This document shows positions 45,869 through 57,199 of a stretch of DNA of 64,000 bases, piece by piece. Source of the stretch: Galdieria sulphuraria (lineage: Eukaryota > Rhodophyta > Bangiophyceae > Galdieriales > Galdieriaceae). The position numbers and the translations under genes were made by a program. Where the stretch lies: positions 100,197 to 164,196 of the forward strand of contig NW_005178441.1 in NCBI RefSeq assembly GCF_000341285.1. Reading direction: 5' to 3'. Within the stretch, counting starts at the first letter, position 1, and each line of letters opens with the position of its first letter. A model generated the notes under the pieces. It made no database searches. It was given only the letters and a program-made list of their open reading frames with translations, and had not been told where the DNA came from.

Positions 45869-45974
45869 CAATAGAAAGCCCTAGCGCCATCTTGAATCTT
45901 CGGATTAGATTTTAAATACCTATGCCAAACTATCTTTTCGTTGCATTGGATTTCGAAAGAGTAGTTGACAACTT

Positions 45975-46451
45975 ATGAGCGAGTTGGTACGACCTGGTCG
46001 TTTCTTTGATAGCAACTTTGGTGACTTGTTTTCATGGACAAATGACCCCTTCTTTCGTGATACCTGGAACTTGGTGCCTAGATCCAGCAACTCAGAGTCT
46101 CAGTTATGGTCTCCAAGAATCGACCTTATGGAAAAAGAAGATGCGTTTCTGGTCAAAGCGGAAGTACCTGGTGTGCCTAGGGAAAACATAAAAGTTGATT
46201 TGAAAGGAGATATTTTGAGTGTTTCTGGGGAGAGAGCAGATGAAAAGAAATCCGATGAAGAACGAGAAGGGACAGTCTTTCACAGGATGGAGAGAAGTTA
46301 CGGAAAATTTGAAAGGAGCATAAGGCTACCAAAACAGATTGATAAGCAAGGAATCAAAGCATCGTGTAAAGATGGAATATTGACCATAACGGTGCCTAAG
46401 AAGCATGTCGAGAAGTCGGAGTCACAGAAGATCGAGGTATCCTTTGAGTAG
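45975..46451 (+). CDS. Small heat-shock protein (Hsp20/alpha-crystallin)
   Basis: The single exon encodes 158 residues, normal for class I cytosolic small HSPs. The crystallin domain starts at PRIDLMEKEDAFLVKAEVPG, continues VPRENIKVDLKGDILSVSGE and ends with the consensus GILTITVPK. No targeting sequence is visible. It should form oligomers that hold unfolding proteins. The heat-shock element 106 bp upstream supports heat induction. Confidence 0.95.
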   Translation: MSELVRPGRFFDSNFGDLFSWTNDPFFRDTWNLVPRSSNSESQLWSPRIDLMEKEDAFLVKAEVPGVPRENIKVDLKGDILSVSGERADEKKSDEEREGTVFHRMERSYGKFERSIRLPKQIDKQGIKASCKDGILTITVPKKHVEKSESQKIEVSFE

Positions 46452-46520
46452 TCATAGTTTGTATTTGTCTCATGTATGATTTGACTGTTTACGATGAACC
46501 ATAAACTTATATTTTAAGCA

Positions 46521-48999
46521 TCAAGACAATCCCACTATTTTGCCCGTTTCTGGGTCTAAATCAATTTCGTAATATGCTGGTCTTGTTGGCAACCCAGGTA
46601 TAGTTTGCATTTCGCCACACAAAGGATAAACGAACCCTATCAACACTCAAGTCCGTCTGTTGGGTTTAGGAATGTAGACCTGCTTACCTGCGCCAGCACT
46701 TAAACGCACATCTCTGATAGGCAAAGTGAAGTTCTCCGGAGCACCTTTTAGAGATGCATCCGCTGAGAAACTGTATTGAGTTTTTGCAACACAAATGGGT
46801 AAATTGCCAAACCCTTGAGACTGATACCTGTCTACCTTCCTTTTTGCTTCTTCCTAATTCCAAACTCTTGAATACGGAATCACACGATATATTAGCCACT
46901 TCTTACCGAAAATTCAACGTCTTTTGCTTTGTAAACATTTTTTGCTACGGCGTTTATCTTCTCTATCAAAGAATCTTCCAACCGATAGCTAAAACGTAAG
47001 GGAGACTTTGCGAATTGGCAAGCACGAATGACTGCTTCCCCTTTATGCAAACATTTTTTGTATCAAATGTGCGACAAACAATTGAAAATAACTTACCCAA
47101 TTCTGTGGCACCCTGACCACCTTGTGCCCAGTGATCTGCCAAAACTGCATCAAAGGCGCCTGCTTCCTTACAGCTCTTTATCACGAGCTGTATTTCTGAG
47201 TCTGTATCGTATTGAAATTTGTTTAAAGCAACAACCACAGGAATACCAAAAGCTCTCGTGTTGGATATATGCCTTTTTAAATTGCACATTCCATTTTCTA
47301 CCAGTTGCAAATTTTCCTGAGTATACTCATGAGGAAGTGGTGCCCCTGCAGTCACTTGTGGACCACCCTAATAACATTATTTCCAACCGAAAGCAATCAT
47401 GAATTTCATTTACTCACACCATGCATTTTCAAAGCTCGAATGGTCGCCACAATCACAGCACAGTTGGGAAGCAAGCCTGAAGCCCTTTTCAAATAGTCCT
47501 TCAGACACTTCACTTCAAACTCTACAAGACATACCGGCATTTGATATTGACGAACTTTTCCAAACCAATATCCGCACCAAAACCAGCTTCTGTCAAAACA
47601 TATCCATCTTTGCCTACCAATTTCAACGCCAACATATCTGCAATAACCGAAGAATTTCCATGAGCTATGTTTGCAAATGGACCTAAACAGCCATTATCTT
47701 CGTCATTATCTCAAATTAGAACAAACTAATTACCTGCATGAACAAAAACTGGAGTCCCTTCCAAGGTCTGCATCAGATTTGGCATAATTGCATCCTTCAT
47801 CAGCACAGTGAGAGCACCACCGATGCCCAAGTCATCTGCTGTAATAGGATCTCCATTTCTTGATGTGCCAATTACCATTTTACCAAGTCTTTCACGCATG
47901 TCTTTTAGGCTTGTACTTAGTGCCAATACTGCCATGATTTCTGAAGCTACCGTTATATCGAATCCAGTAACACGTTCATGACCCTGTTGACAAAATTAAG
48001 CAATATGATCTGGGTTGATATAGTAATATACCCTTTCTGTGTCACTCTGGCCAATAGTAATCTTACGTAGAAATCGGTCATTGACGTCAACAACGCGTCT
48101 AAAAGTAATAGTTTCGGGATCAATGTCCAAACGCACAAACTTTGCTCTCTCCTCAGCAGTCAGTTCGTTGGGATCTCTTTTATGGATACCCAGTTTCTCC
48201 AGTCTCTGTAGCATGACAGGTGCGAATCGACGAGAACCGTCCTAGAATAGCTGAGTATAAACCAATCAGGTAGTTTGATTTCCAAACCTTATTGGGGGGA
48301 CAAAGTCTGCGAAATAGTGCTTCATCGGACTGGGTAGCTTCATGAAACATACGAGTGTCTATTGCTGCAGCGAGTAGATTGTTGGCAGCACCGATGGCAT
48401 GAATATCACCGGTCAGGTGTAAATTGAACTCTTCCATAGGAATGACCTTGAAGAAATTGTCGCATAACACTTTCATATTTATAAAAGTTGCACACACCTG
48501 TGAATATCCACCACCTGCTGCACCTCCTTTTATACCAAAAGTGGGACCTTGGGAGGGTTGTCTCACACAAGTAAAGACTTTTCTTCCCAGGTGTGCTCCA
48601 AGTGACTGACTTAAGCCTACAGTTGTTGTGCTCTTTCCTTCTCCTAAGGGCGTTGGAGTGATGCCTATAAAAATATCTCTCAGCGTCCCAAAAACACAAT
48701 AACCATAAATACTTTACCTCCAACCACAATATAGTTTCCATCATCTCGATCTTTTAACCTCTCCAAAACGGAGAGATGCACTTTGGCTTTAGAGGGACCT
48801 GTGAATGTATTATTCAGGCGAGAGGCAACAAGGACATCGTTCACTCACCATACAAGTCAATTTCGTTATCCTTGAGACCTATTGCGTCACCAATCTCTTT
48901 GATGGATAACGGTTCTACCGACTGTGCAATATCAATATCTGACGGTACAGGTTTTCGAAGCTTGTCCAACTTTCTAACAGTTTTCCAACAGCTATTCAT
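46521..48999 (-). CDS. FTHFS: Formate-tetrahydrofolate ligase (10-formyl-THF synthetase)
   Basis: Twelve exons are inferred: 48999-48849, 48798-48718, 48664-48498, 48446-48288, 48241-48032, 47983-47734, 47682-47535, 47484-47418, 47367-47097, 47040-46907, 46853-46688 and 46636-46521. The eleven introns are 46-56 nt, and the 639 residues match the monofunctional enzyme of plants and bacteria. Motifs: [12 protein letters not shown] at the N terminus, the ATP loop [61 protein letters not shown] and the end [19 protein letters not shown]. It makes 10-formyl-THF from formate, ATP and THF for purine and formyl-Met supply. There is no presequence, so it is probably cytosolic. It is the most intron-rich gene of the window. 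Confidence 0.95.
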
Positions 49000-49119
49000 C
49001 TGTATAGAACAACGACGTTATTCTAATTCAAAAGGTAGAAAATATTTTCAATTTCTGCCACCAGTGGGAAATTCAAAGGGGGAGCTTCAAACTAACCACC
49101 GAATGGGTGATAAAGGTTA

Positions 49120-50098
49120 ATGGCCTTCCTCCAGTCTTGCTCATTTGGCCATCCATATCGTTCGCAAGTAACTTTGTTGTTTAGGCATAAAGGTATCAGG
49201 CATTGCAGAAGCAATCTTTTTGGCCTTTTCTTAAGAATGACAACAAACTCACCTGCAAACCTTCTCGTTACGGGAGCCTCGGGAAGGACAGGTTCTCTAG
49301 CTCTAAAGAAGGCAGCTACCCTCCCACAACTATTTAGCCCCAGAGGACTGGCCAGATCCAAAGAAAAGACAAGTAAGTTATTCGACAACAACTATACTTT
49401 CTTTTTCGGTTCTATTCTCGACGAGAAAATCCTGAGAGAGGCACTTGATAACTGTAAGAAGTTGTTGATTTTAACCAGTGCAGTTCCTATTATGCGCCTT
49501 AATCCCGATGGAACTCCCAAACAACCTCCTGAATTTTTTTTCAAACAAGGAGAGGAACCTGAGCAGGTATTTTCTTCGGAAAGTATTTTATGTGTCTCTT
49601 TGATGCTAAGTAATAGTTTAGATAAAATGGCATAGGAAAGAAAAAACAAATAGAAATAACAAAACATTGTGAAGAAGAAAACATTAAAATAATAAGCAAT
49701 AAAACCGTTACTCAAAAGGACCATCCTTTGAATCGCCTTGGAAATATTCTCATGTGGAAGAAAAAGTCCGAAGATTATCTTATGTCTTGTGGTATTCCCT
49801 TCACTATTATCCATCCTGGAGGTGAGAGTTTAAAGCTTTTTCTAAACAGTTTTTTGCTAAAGTTTCCAAAGGTCTCGTAGATAAAGCTGAAAGTCGACGT
49901 TCTCTAGTGATTGGCCATAATGACAACTTGGTGAATAGCACACACAGAACTATATCTCGTGAAGAAGTTGCCGACATAGCCTTACAATCTTTCCTGCATG
50001 AAGATGCAAAATATAAATCTTTTGACGTTGTCTCTGCACCTTGCAAGAAAGACGAACAAGTGGTTCGCGACTGGAAGAATTTTTTTTCAAATACATAA
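49120..50098 (+). CDS. NmrA-like/atypical short-chain NAD(P)-binding protein
   Basis: Three exons (49120-49582, 49636-49821, 49872-50098; introns of 53 and 50 nt) encode 291 residues; starting at ATG 49237 would give 252. The first 39 residues are basic and lack acids, fitting an organelle presequence. The Rossmann start is NLLVTGASGRTGSLALKKA, followed by LLILTSAVPIM, PPEFFFKQGEEPEQ, FTIIHPGGL and SREEVADIALQSFL. It resembles plant plastid SDR proteins of the At2g37660 type (atypical SDR). The substrate is unknown; no catalytic YxxxK is seen, as in NmrA-type sensors. The first donor (after 49582) was chosen because only it keeps the frame. Confidence 0.82.
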
Positions 50099-50313
50099 AA
50101 TCAAAAGCATGACTCTCAGAACGTTATTCGTTTTGCATGTTTGAATTCAACAAAACGTTTTTTGTATGAAACTCAAGCACTGTTTGTTTTGAAAGCATCG
50201 ACTCTACATTTCCCAGACTCCTTTGCAAGGGCCTTTGACATTTTCAAAAAGAGGTTTTAATAGTCATTCAAAATTTAAAAATTTCGATTGGGACGAAAGA
50301 AAGCGCGGGTGGG

Positions 50314-50814
50314 ATGACTCGAGACGGAGAACGATTACTGACTCATAACAAAATACAGTATATGCAAAATGCTTTTTCGCTTTTAGACCGAAACAAAGAT
50401 GGAAAGATTGACTTGAAAGATTTGGATATCATTTCTAATGTCTTCAAGGATATCAGTAGAGACAAGGTGGAAGAAGCCTTGAGGATTGCGGACTTGGACG
50501 AAGACGAAAATTTGGATATTTTCGAATTTCAGGCTCTTATCGCAAAGACTTACGAAACTGAATCTCAAAGAAAACTAGAAGTGGCATCTCTTTGCTCTTT
50601 TCTTCAAGGCGCCAAAGATAACGAAATATCCATTGCAACACTGGCTTCCATTATATGTCAAATGGATAGCGAAATGACAAAGGCAAAGGTAAACAATTTT
50701 CACTACATTGAAAGGTATACTCAACTTGAGTTGAAGGCAGAAGAAATGTTACAAAGTGTTTTTCCTGGAAAACAAACAGTCAAAATGGAAGAGATATATG
50801 AGTTGTTTCCTTAA
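50314..50814 (+). CDS. EF-hand calcium-binding protein
   Basis: The frame encodes 166 residues. Two good calcium loops are visible: DRNKDGKIDLKD (about residues 25-36) and DLDEDENLDIFE (about 61-72), each with acids at positions 1, 3, 5, 9 and 12. The second half has only degenerate hands. The plan resembles calmodulin-like proteins and the C-lobe of calcium-dependent kinases. A 42-nt segment (50689-50730, GTAAAC...TTGAG) could be a short intron, removing 14 residues without breaking the frame. It is convergent with the serC gene (57 bp). Confidence 0.78.
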   Translation: MTRDGERLLTHNKIQYMQNAFSLLDRNKDGKIDLKDLDIISNVFKDISRDKVEEALRIADLDEDENLDIFEFQALIAKTYETESQRKLEVASLCSFLQGAKDNEISIATLASIICQMDSEMTKAKVNNFHYIERYTQLELKAEEMLQSVFPGKQTVKMEEIYELFP

Positions 50815-50871
50815 ATGGGTTTATTACAAAAGAACAAATTATTCTCAAGGAAATACTACAGCTATTCTATC

Positions 50872-52020
50872 TCACTTACTTTCTCCGTTGACGACCTGAG
50901 ATACTTGTTCATAGGCCCAATGCAACCACTGAGTCAAACTCTCCAAATCTGATGACTCTACAGTAGCACCGCACCATATCCTTAGGCCTGGTGGTGCTTC
51001 TCTGTAGGAATCAATATCATATGCTACTTGTTCTTTGGCAAGAAGTGACGAAATCTGCTTCACCTTTTCCTTGTCTAGGTTCAAAACGAGACAGACAGAA
51101 GTATTAGAACGTATCGTCTTATTTTCGGCCAAAAAATCGATCCATGAATGCTTTTGCACAAATTCCTCTATAACTGCCAGATTCTTTTCCGACCTAGCTA
51201 TAAGACCTTGTAAGCCACCCACAGACTCTGCCCATTCAAGTGCATCTAAATAGTCTTCAACGCACAACATAGAAGGCGTGTTGATAACATTTCCTTCAAA
51301 CAGAGCTTCATCCAACTTGCCATTTTTCGCCATTCGAAAAAGTTTCGGCAACGGCCAAGGAGGGGTATACTGTTCTAGTCTTTCGACTGCCCTTGGGGAC
51401 AAAATAAGCATTCCATGCGCTGCTTCTCCACCCAATACCTTCTGCCAAGAATACGTCACAACATCCAACTTTTCCCACGGAAGAGACATAGCAAATACAG
51501 CAGAAGTTGCGTCACAAATGGTTAGCCCTTCTCTATCGTTACTTATCCAGGAACCATCTGGTACTCGTACTCCGGAAGTTGTTCCGTTCCACGTGAAAAC
51601 AACGTCGTGACTAGGATCTACTTGAGAGAGATCGGGAAGCTTTCCATATTCTGCAGTAAAGTATCTTACATCTTTCAACTTGAGCTCATTGACAATGTCT
51701 GTAAGCCAACCTTTTCCAAACGACTCCCAGTAACAGACGTCTACCGGACGAGGTCCTACCATGCTCCAAAGTGCCATCTCCACTGCGCCGGTATCGGATC
51801 CTGGAACGATGGCAACACGATAGGACTGAGGAAGCTGCAGAATTTCTTTTGTCTTTTCGATAGAATTCTTGAGTTTGGCTTTCCCAAGTGCTGAGCGATG
51901 CGAACGACCCAGTGCTGCCTTATAAAGACTATTTTCTAAAGAATACCCAGGGTGTTTTGCACAAGGCCCAGAAGAAAAGCAAGGAGACGTTGGTTTTGTG
52001 CTTGGTTTATTCATGGTCAT
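50872..52020 (-). CDS. serC: Phosphoserine aminotransferase, alphaproteobacterial type
   Basis: A single exon encodes 382 residues from ATG 52020; the open frame reaches 52167 but has no earlier ATG. Motifs: [78 protein letters not shown], the PLP lysine in [14 protein letters not shown], and [20 protein letters not shown]. These fit the SerC form of alphaproteobacteria and methanosarcinas, not the Escherichia/plant form. It makes phosphoserine from phosphohydroxypyruvate and glutamate. Introns are absent. The bacterial-type sequence suggests transfer or mitochondrial ancestry. No clear presequence is visible, so location is open. Confidence 0.92.
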   Translation of the reverse strand: MTMNKPSTKPTSPCFSSGPCAKHPGYSLENSLYKAALGRSHRSALGKAKLKNSIEKTKEILQLPQSYRVAIVPGSDTGAVEMALWSMVGPRPVDVCYWESFGKGWLTDIVNELKLKDVRYFTAEYGKLPDLSQVDPSHDVVFTWNGTTSGVRVPDGSWISNDREGLTICDATSAVFAMSLPWEKLDVVTYSWQKVLGGEAAHGMLILSPRAVERLEQYTPPWPLPKLFRMAKNGKLDEALFEGNVINTPSMLCVEDYLDALEWAESVGGLQGLIARSEKNLAVIEEFVQKHSWIDFLAENKTIRSNTSVCLVLNLDKEKVKQISSLLAKEQVAYDIDSYREAPPGLRIWCGATVESSDLESLTQWLHWAYEQVSQVVNGESK

Positions 52021-52764
52021 TGACTCCAACAATCTATTTTGAACAACTATGAAAGGTTGTTCTGATTGATGCCAAAGCTGAGGGCGAGGAAGAATTATCC
52101 AATCAGAAAATGAAACATGGAAATGGAACTCCTCTACTAGAAGAATGCTGCGCTTTTCCACCTCCAACTTTCCTCTACTTTTCTTACCCTTTTTCCACTT
52201 CCAGGAAACTTTGTCTTCCTTTTTCTTATCGCTCTTTTACCTTTCTTTAAAGTTCTTTGCTTTGTTTAATTTTTTTCTTCTGGAAGACAGACGAGGCTAC
52301 CCGATTTCGGCCAATAACTGTTGTTAACATTCAGATTTGTCCTTCGGATAGTTTAGTCTCTTTAAAAACGTCAAGCACATTTGAGCACAAAAGAAACTGT
52401 GACATGTATTCAAGTGGCTTATGAATATTATGTTAGACAAGGATGGAAGCTTCGTTTCTACTCCAAAAATGTCGTAAGAGAAATTTTCGCATTGATATCT
52501 AATGAGCTTGTAGCAATGTCTTTTTTGAACTGGAATTCTTCCCCACCCTTAGAAGTATTCCCGCTGAAATGATCAGATGTTGATGGCAATGTTTTTTCAT
52601 TCTTTGACTGTTTCTCAATTACTTGACGTCACTAATCGACCTCTTGAGAGTGACACTCTTTTCATTCCTCCAAAACTTTATTTAGCAACGAAACAATGAC
52701 TAAACTAACAAGAGTATGCCCGTAAAATTATCAACCACTATTTTCGGAATTTCATAAACAGCTT
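52021..52764. other. 744-bp gap between serC and MFS genes
   Basis: No gene seen. A T- and C-rich stretch (52165-52290, plus strand) is an A/G-rich leader candidate on the serC side. A 63-codon plus frame at 52381-52572 begins with TTG and looks like chance. Confidence 0.4.
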
Positions 52765-53998
52765 TTAGGCGATTGACTCCTTTACAACCGAACTCAATTT
52801 TGAGTCTTCCATCTTAGAATCATCCTTCCGAACTTTGTCAGAGTCATTGACATCTTCTTTACACATCTCCATAAAGTTCACATTGCAGTCCCATAAGGAT
52901 GTCTTCCTCAAGTCAGGAACAAGGAGAAGCGCAACAAGCAAGCCAAGAATTGCAAATGCAGCATCAAAATACTGCATTCCTCTTAAACCCTTCGTACCTC
53001 CTCCAAATGACTGCTGCATTGAAAGAAACACATGAACACCGATTGCAGCACCTACCTTACCAAAGGCTGAGCAGAATCTATACAGCCTAGCTCTGTAAAT
53101 TGTCGGAAAAATTTCATTGGGAGTGAGATAAATGGATACTGCAAGGAAGTATTGCAATGCAGCTCGAACAGTATTGAGGAAAACATACACGGAGGCATGA
53201 TTAAAAAGTAATGGATAGGTGCCTACTGTGATGGCAATAATGGATGCTAATGACAGCCAACCGATCAACTGCACGTTTCTTCTTCCCAAAATATCAATTA
53301 GAAATGAGGATGCTAGAGGTCCAAGAACCATCAAAACTACGGTAAGTAGAGTAATCCAAGTAGCTGTAAACAGAGAGGCTCCCTCTTATTTCATGAAGAA
53401 TAGAAGCGCCAAAGGTACTTATGGAGAAAGTTTCAAAATCTCTTATAAACCAAGAATTTGCACATCCAACAATACATGGCCAATATCCTCTCCAAACGAC
53501 AATCATATTCTTCCATTGATTTTCGAGAGACAGTGAGAGTCCATTAACGGAGCTACCATAAGATGCTGTTGAAATAATAGCACCTATAACAACAAAGCTA
53601 GATGTAATAACAAGGCCTGCTTTCCTACCGTGAATATCAGCAACAATTCCAAAAAACAGCTGACCAATGAGAACTCCAAATAGAGGAGCACCTGTTAAGG
53701 AATACTCTAGAAAGGAACTGTACTGATTTCCATATTCAAGTTGAAATATAAGGTTCATTATACCAGTCACTTCATACTGATATCCATTAGAAAGAAAGCC
53801 AAGTGCAGTTCCAAGTCGATTGGCACTTATAGCAGTAGTCGTCAGTTCCATTTTGTTCTTGTCTGGCATAATAGATGATGCATTGTTCGACCCTACATTT
53901 TTGTTCTCCTCATCTTTGATATCTTCCATTATTTGGCTTGCATCTAGTTGCATATACAGGCTCTCGTCCAAAGTGCATTTCTCTTTGGCGGAATTCAT
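52765..53998 (-). CDS. MFS transporter of the sugar/phosphate group, shortened core
   Basis: Two exons (53998-53419 and 53363-52765, 55-nt intron with TTTACAG acceptor) encode 392 residues, against about 500-550 for the family. The first part has MFS helices and the loop GQLFFGIVADIHGRKAG. The second has FLIDILGRRNVQLIGW, FLAVSIYLTPNEIFPTIYRA and FGKVGAAIGVHVF, like phosphate and organic-cation carriers. Between VVWRGY and CANSWFIRDFETFS the sequence jumps from about helix 4 to the region after the central loop, so helices 5-6 and the loop appear missing. It may be a reduced transporter or no longer functional. A 34-nt alternative intron was considered less likely. Confidence 0.7.
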
Positions 53999-54042
53999 GA
54001 TATATGGAATTCACTACTACTTCAAAAATCTAGAATTTGCAG

Positions 54043-54752
54043 ATGGAAGGAAAGTCTTCCACAGATATAAATGTCGCTTCAGAACTTGAAGACATAGATA
54101 ACAGACGATTTCCGTTAGCAGAAGTCTCACTGACTCTTGTCTATAAAGGCGACATTTTGATAGCTACAGCAATTGTCGTCTCTTGGTTTGTCCCATGATC
54201 ATGATTTTCCTTTCAACGGATTGAAAAGTAAATTGATTCTCTAGTAATAGTGCTCTTATTGTCTGTGATATTCAAGAAGGATTTCGTAGCTCGATATTAT
54301 CATTCCCTGAACTTTTACAAGCAGCCGGCTTTCTTAGAAAAAGCGCAAAGTTACTCGGAGTTCCTACTTTGTTTTCTGAGCAATGGCCTGAAGAGTACGG
54401 CCACACAGGTGAAAATAACAATTCTTTCCTTGAATAAGTCGAAAAATTCGATGCTAGTTGTAGCAAAGTTTTCTCAAAAAGGACATTTAGCTTGCTTGAA
54501 AATCAAAAAGGAAAAGAGCTGCTTTTTTCAACTAAGCGCGAGAATATAATTTTGGATGGCGTTCAAGCACATATTTGCGTACAACAGTCAGTTTTAGATA
54601 TCCTAAAAGAAGGCTTTCCAGTATTTCTTGCAGTCGACACAGTCGGAGCGAGAAGAGATGTTGAATATGAAACTGCCATTCATTGCATAGAACGGGCGGG
54701 TGCCGTTCTCACCACAAGCGGTTGGTTGTGGTTTTTACATTCTGATGCTTGA
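54043..54752 (+). CDS. Isochorismatase-family cysteine hydrolase (ISOC1/2-like)
   Basis: Three exons are inferred: 54043-54185, 54251-54408 and 54439-54752, giving 204 residues (human ISOC2 is 205). The core begins ALIVCDIQEGFRSSILSFPE with the catalytic aspartate, continues LLGVPTLFSEQWPEEYGHT, VFSKRTFSLL, and ILDGVQAHICVQQSVLD with the catalytic cysteine region; VDTVGARRDVEYETAI follows. The second intron is only 30 nt (54409-54438) and carries an in-frame TAA; skipping it restores the family sequence. The 5' exon is the least certain part, since its 47 residues have no family match. The substrate is unknown. It is divergent from the MFS gene (44 bp). Confidence 0.72.
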
Positions 54753-55074
54753 GAATTCAAACCATGAAGAGAAACAATAGTGTTCCAGTGGTTACGAGAT
54801 ATCGATCATCCTTGTTTTTCAAAAGTACAAAGTCATTTAAAAAGACCATCGGAAAAAAAGGAATACGGATAGCTTAACAATTTAGCATTGATAAAACCAA
54901 GCAAGTCATTTAATAGATGCGAAGTTATTCGGATGGATAATATACAGTTTGTTCCAAGAAGCACTTGTTTAATTTGCAAAAATTTCAAAACGTAGGCAAC
55001 AAAGGTTTCAATGTTTTTGGTTTAAGAGCAAGAACACTTGTGCACAACTCTCCATCCAAATCCTCCATTCCATT
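54753..55074. other. Convergent 3' spacer
   Basis: This 322-bp stretch lies between the isochorismatase-family and SR140 stops. It is AT-rich, with no gene or repeat seen. Confidence 0.45.
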
Positions 55075-57026
55075 CTACTTTATTTCAATCTCTATTGCTT
55101 CTTCATCTTCTTCTAATGGAACACCATCTAAATCCTCCTCCTCGATCCAATCCTTCTCGTCTCTTGCAACCGTTACAGAAGTCTTCATTTCTTCTTCCTG
55201 CTTACTAGTGACAGAAACTGGAGACTGTCCTTGAATACTTGTAGAAGCTTCTCCTTGAATTGATTCAGACTTGAGATAAGAACGACGATAACACGAACGC
55301 AAATGCTCTATGAACTCTTCCGGGTATAAGGACCATGTGCTCCAAGCCTCTAGAACTGCCTCGATTTGTGCACGAACCGAACTAGATGCTATGAAACCTT
55401 GAATCTTTTCGTAGCTTTTTCCAATAGAATCAAATATTTGCGGAAGTACCATTTGAAAACGTGAACGAAATGCAGAAGCATTGTGTACTGGAGCCACACT
55501 ATTATGGAGAATATCAGATATTAGATACAAACGAGCAGTCTTAATAGCAATGGGGGTTTCGTCCAACATCAAAGACTCCGCAATAATGGATGCGATATCC
55601 CCAGCTGCAAAGGCTCGTTCCACACAAAATACCATAGCTTCTGCAATACAACTTCTTTCAGGTGAAATATTCTGTAACAACTTCATCAACTGATCCACAT
55701 CTCCCTGTTTTAAACTAGCATCTTTTCGGCTAACTTTGCTAATAATGTCTTCTCCTTCCTGTTCTCTAAAATTTTCTGTCAAAACTTCCAACTCATTCTT
55801 CTTCATGCCAGGGTTGTTATAGGGCTTGGAACAAGTCGGTGGCCTCCATGAAGGTCCATTTTCATACATCACAAAAGGTATCGTTCGCCATCTCGATTCC
55901 ATATCTCCTTGACACAAAGAATAAACTTTCCAACGATAGTATATGCTTTCTTCAGAAAGACTTTCGTTGACATCAAATAGAAAACGAAATCGAGACCGAC
56001 CCTGGCTACTTAATTTTTTCTCTCTTTCTATTACCAGACTCTCAAAGGCATAGCCTTCCTTGGAAACGTGCAAGGCTAAAAGATCAATCTCTCTTCTACG
56101 TTGCAGGTCAAAAGGAGGGACGACATCAATAACTACGTTGTTCTCTTTGGCGTGCTCTCCAGCAGTATCCAAAGCAGTCGTTTTCAGAGAAGAACCACCA
56201 TAAACAAACCCACTTGGAGGAGACAGCGGCTTCAGAGGTCTCTTTACAGGCTTCCCCCAAGCCAAGCGGACAAGAAACCCATCCAATAAAGTTCCTTGTA
56301 ACGCTTCCAGTGCTGCTTCTGCATCGTCTCTTTCCATAAAGGATACAAAACCAGAATTATATCCTCGTAAGTGTTCTTCTGGAGTTCTAGGGTACATGAT
56401 TTTAATACTCCCAACTGGACCAAAGCGACCAAAAGTTCTCAACAACGTTTCCTCCGTCGTAGAAGGGTTCTGTTGAAAAAAGTTAGTCGTTGCGACCAAC
56501 AAATCTCCCAAAAAAGCTACTATGAATAAAAGTCACCTTACCAAGTTTCCAAGAAAAATATTGGTTGTCAACGGGTCTCCCGAATCATGAGAACCGACAG
56601 GATTCAGAAAAGTTTTTGGAGCTGATTGTGGAACAGACTGCGGAGTTGCTGTCTTTCCTTTTTTGATTTCCTCCAAAAATGTATCGATATTTCGCTTCTT
56701 CTTTACCGACTTCCTGGTATTTACGAAGACTCAAAGGTGAGAAGAATATTTTGGAAAAACATACAAAAACGCTGCCTGTACTTGTTTTCCAGTAGTCCCA
56801 TGGGGCTCAATAGAGTCCCTTCACTTGCTTTCTTGGGTCCGCTGTTTAGGTCTTGGTTCCAGGTCGACTGTGTTTCTTGTAAAGTCTCCTGTTCTGGTTC
56901 ATCCTCAGCCGCAAACGCGCGAACAAACTCTTGATATAACTCTGCAGCTTCGGCCTTTTCTCTTTGGTTCTTTTCTTCTACTTTTTTCAAGTGCCGTTCA
57001 AATGGCGTAAGTCTTTCTTGAGACAT
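55075..57026 (-). CDS. U2SURP: U2 snRNP-associated SURP protein (SR140)
   Basis: Three exons (57026-56782, 56713-56542, 56469-55075; introns of 68 and 72 nt) encode 603 residues. The N-terminal helix FERHLKKVEEKN and AAELYQEFVRAF is diagnostic. An RRM follows (TNIFLGNLNPSTTEETLLR, GFVSFMERDDAEAALEAL), then a SURP module (IDLLALHVSKEGYAFESLV), then a CID-like domain (CVERAFAAGDIASIIAESL, LYLISDILHNS). The acidic C terminus is short and the arginine/serine tail of animal SR140 is absent. SR140 belongs to the 17S U2 snRNP. The RRM is split by the second intron, which is why the first strand lies on a separate exon. Confidence 0.92.
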
Positions 57027-57199
57027 TCACCAATTAAGAAATGACAATTTTTTCATTCATTCCAAACAAAACATGTTTTAAGAAATTTTATTCAAAACTG
57101 CAAAGCACTGAAAATTATTCGCCTTTCAAGAGAGCGAAATTTCCCTATTATCTTGCATACGTACAAAATGTGTGTTTCTATGCTCTCCAGCTATGAAGC

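Noticed and set aside
49392-49814. 140-codon minus frame opposite the NmrA-like gene
   Set aside because: Antisense shadow of a gene with clear Rossmann motifs and consistent splice sites.
53384-53418. 34-nt intron for the MFS gene
   Set aside because: The 55-nt intron with a pyrimidine-rich TTTACAG acceptor fits the local norm and keeps the frame equally well.
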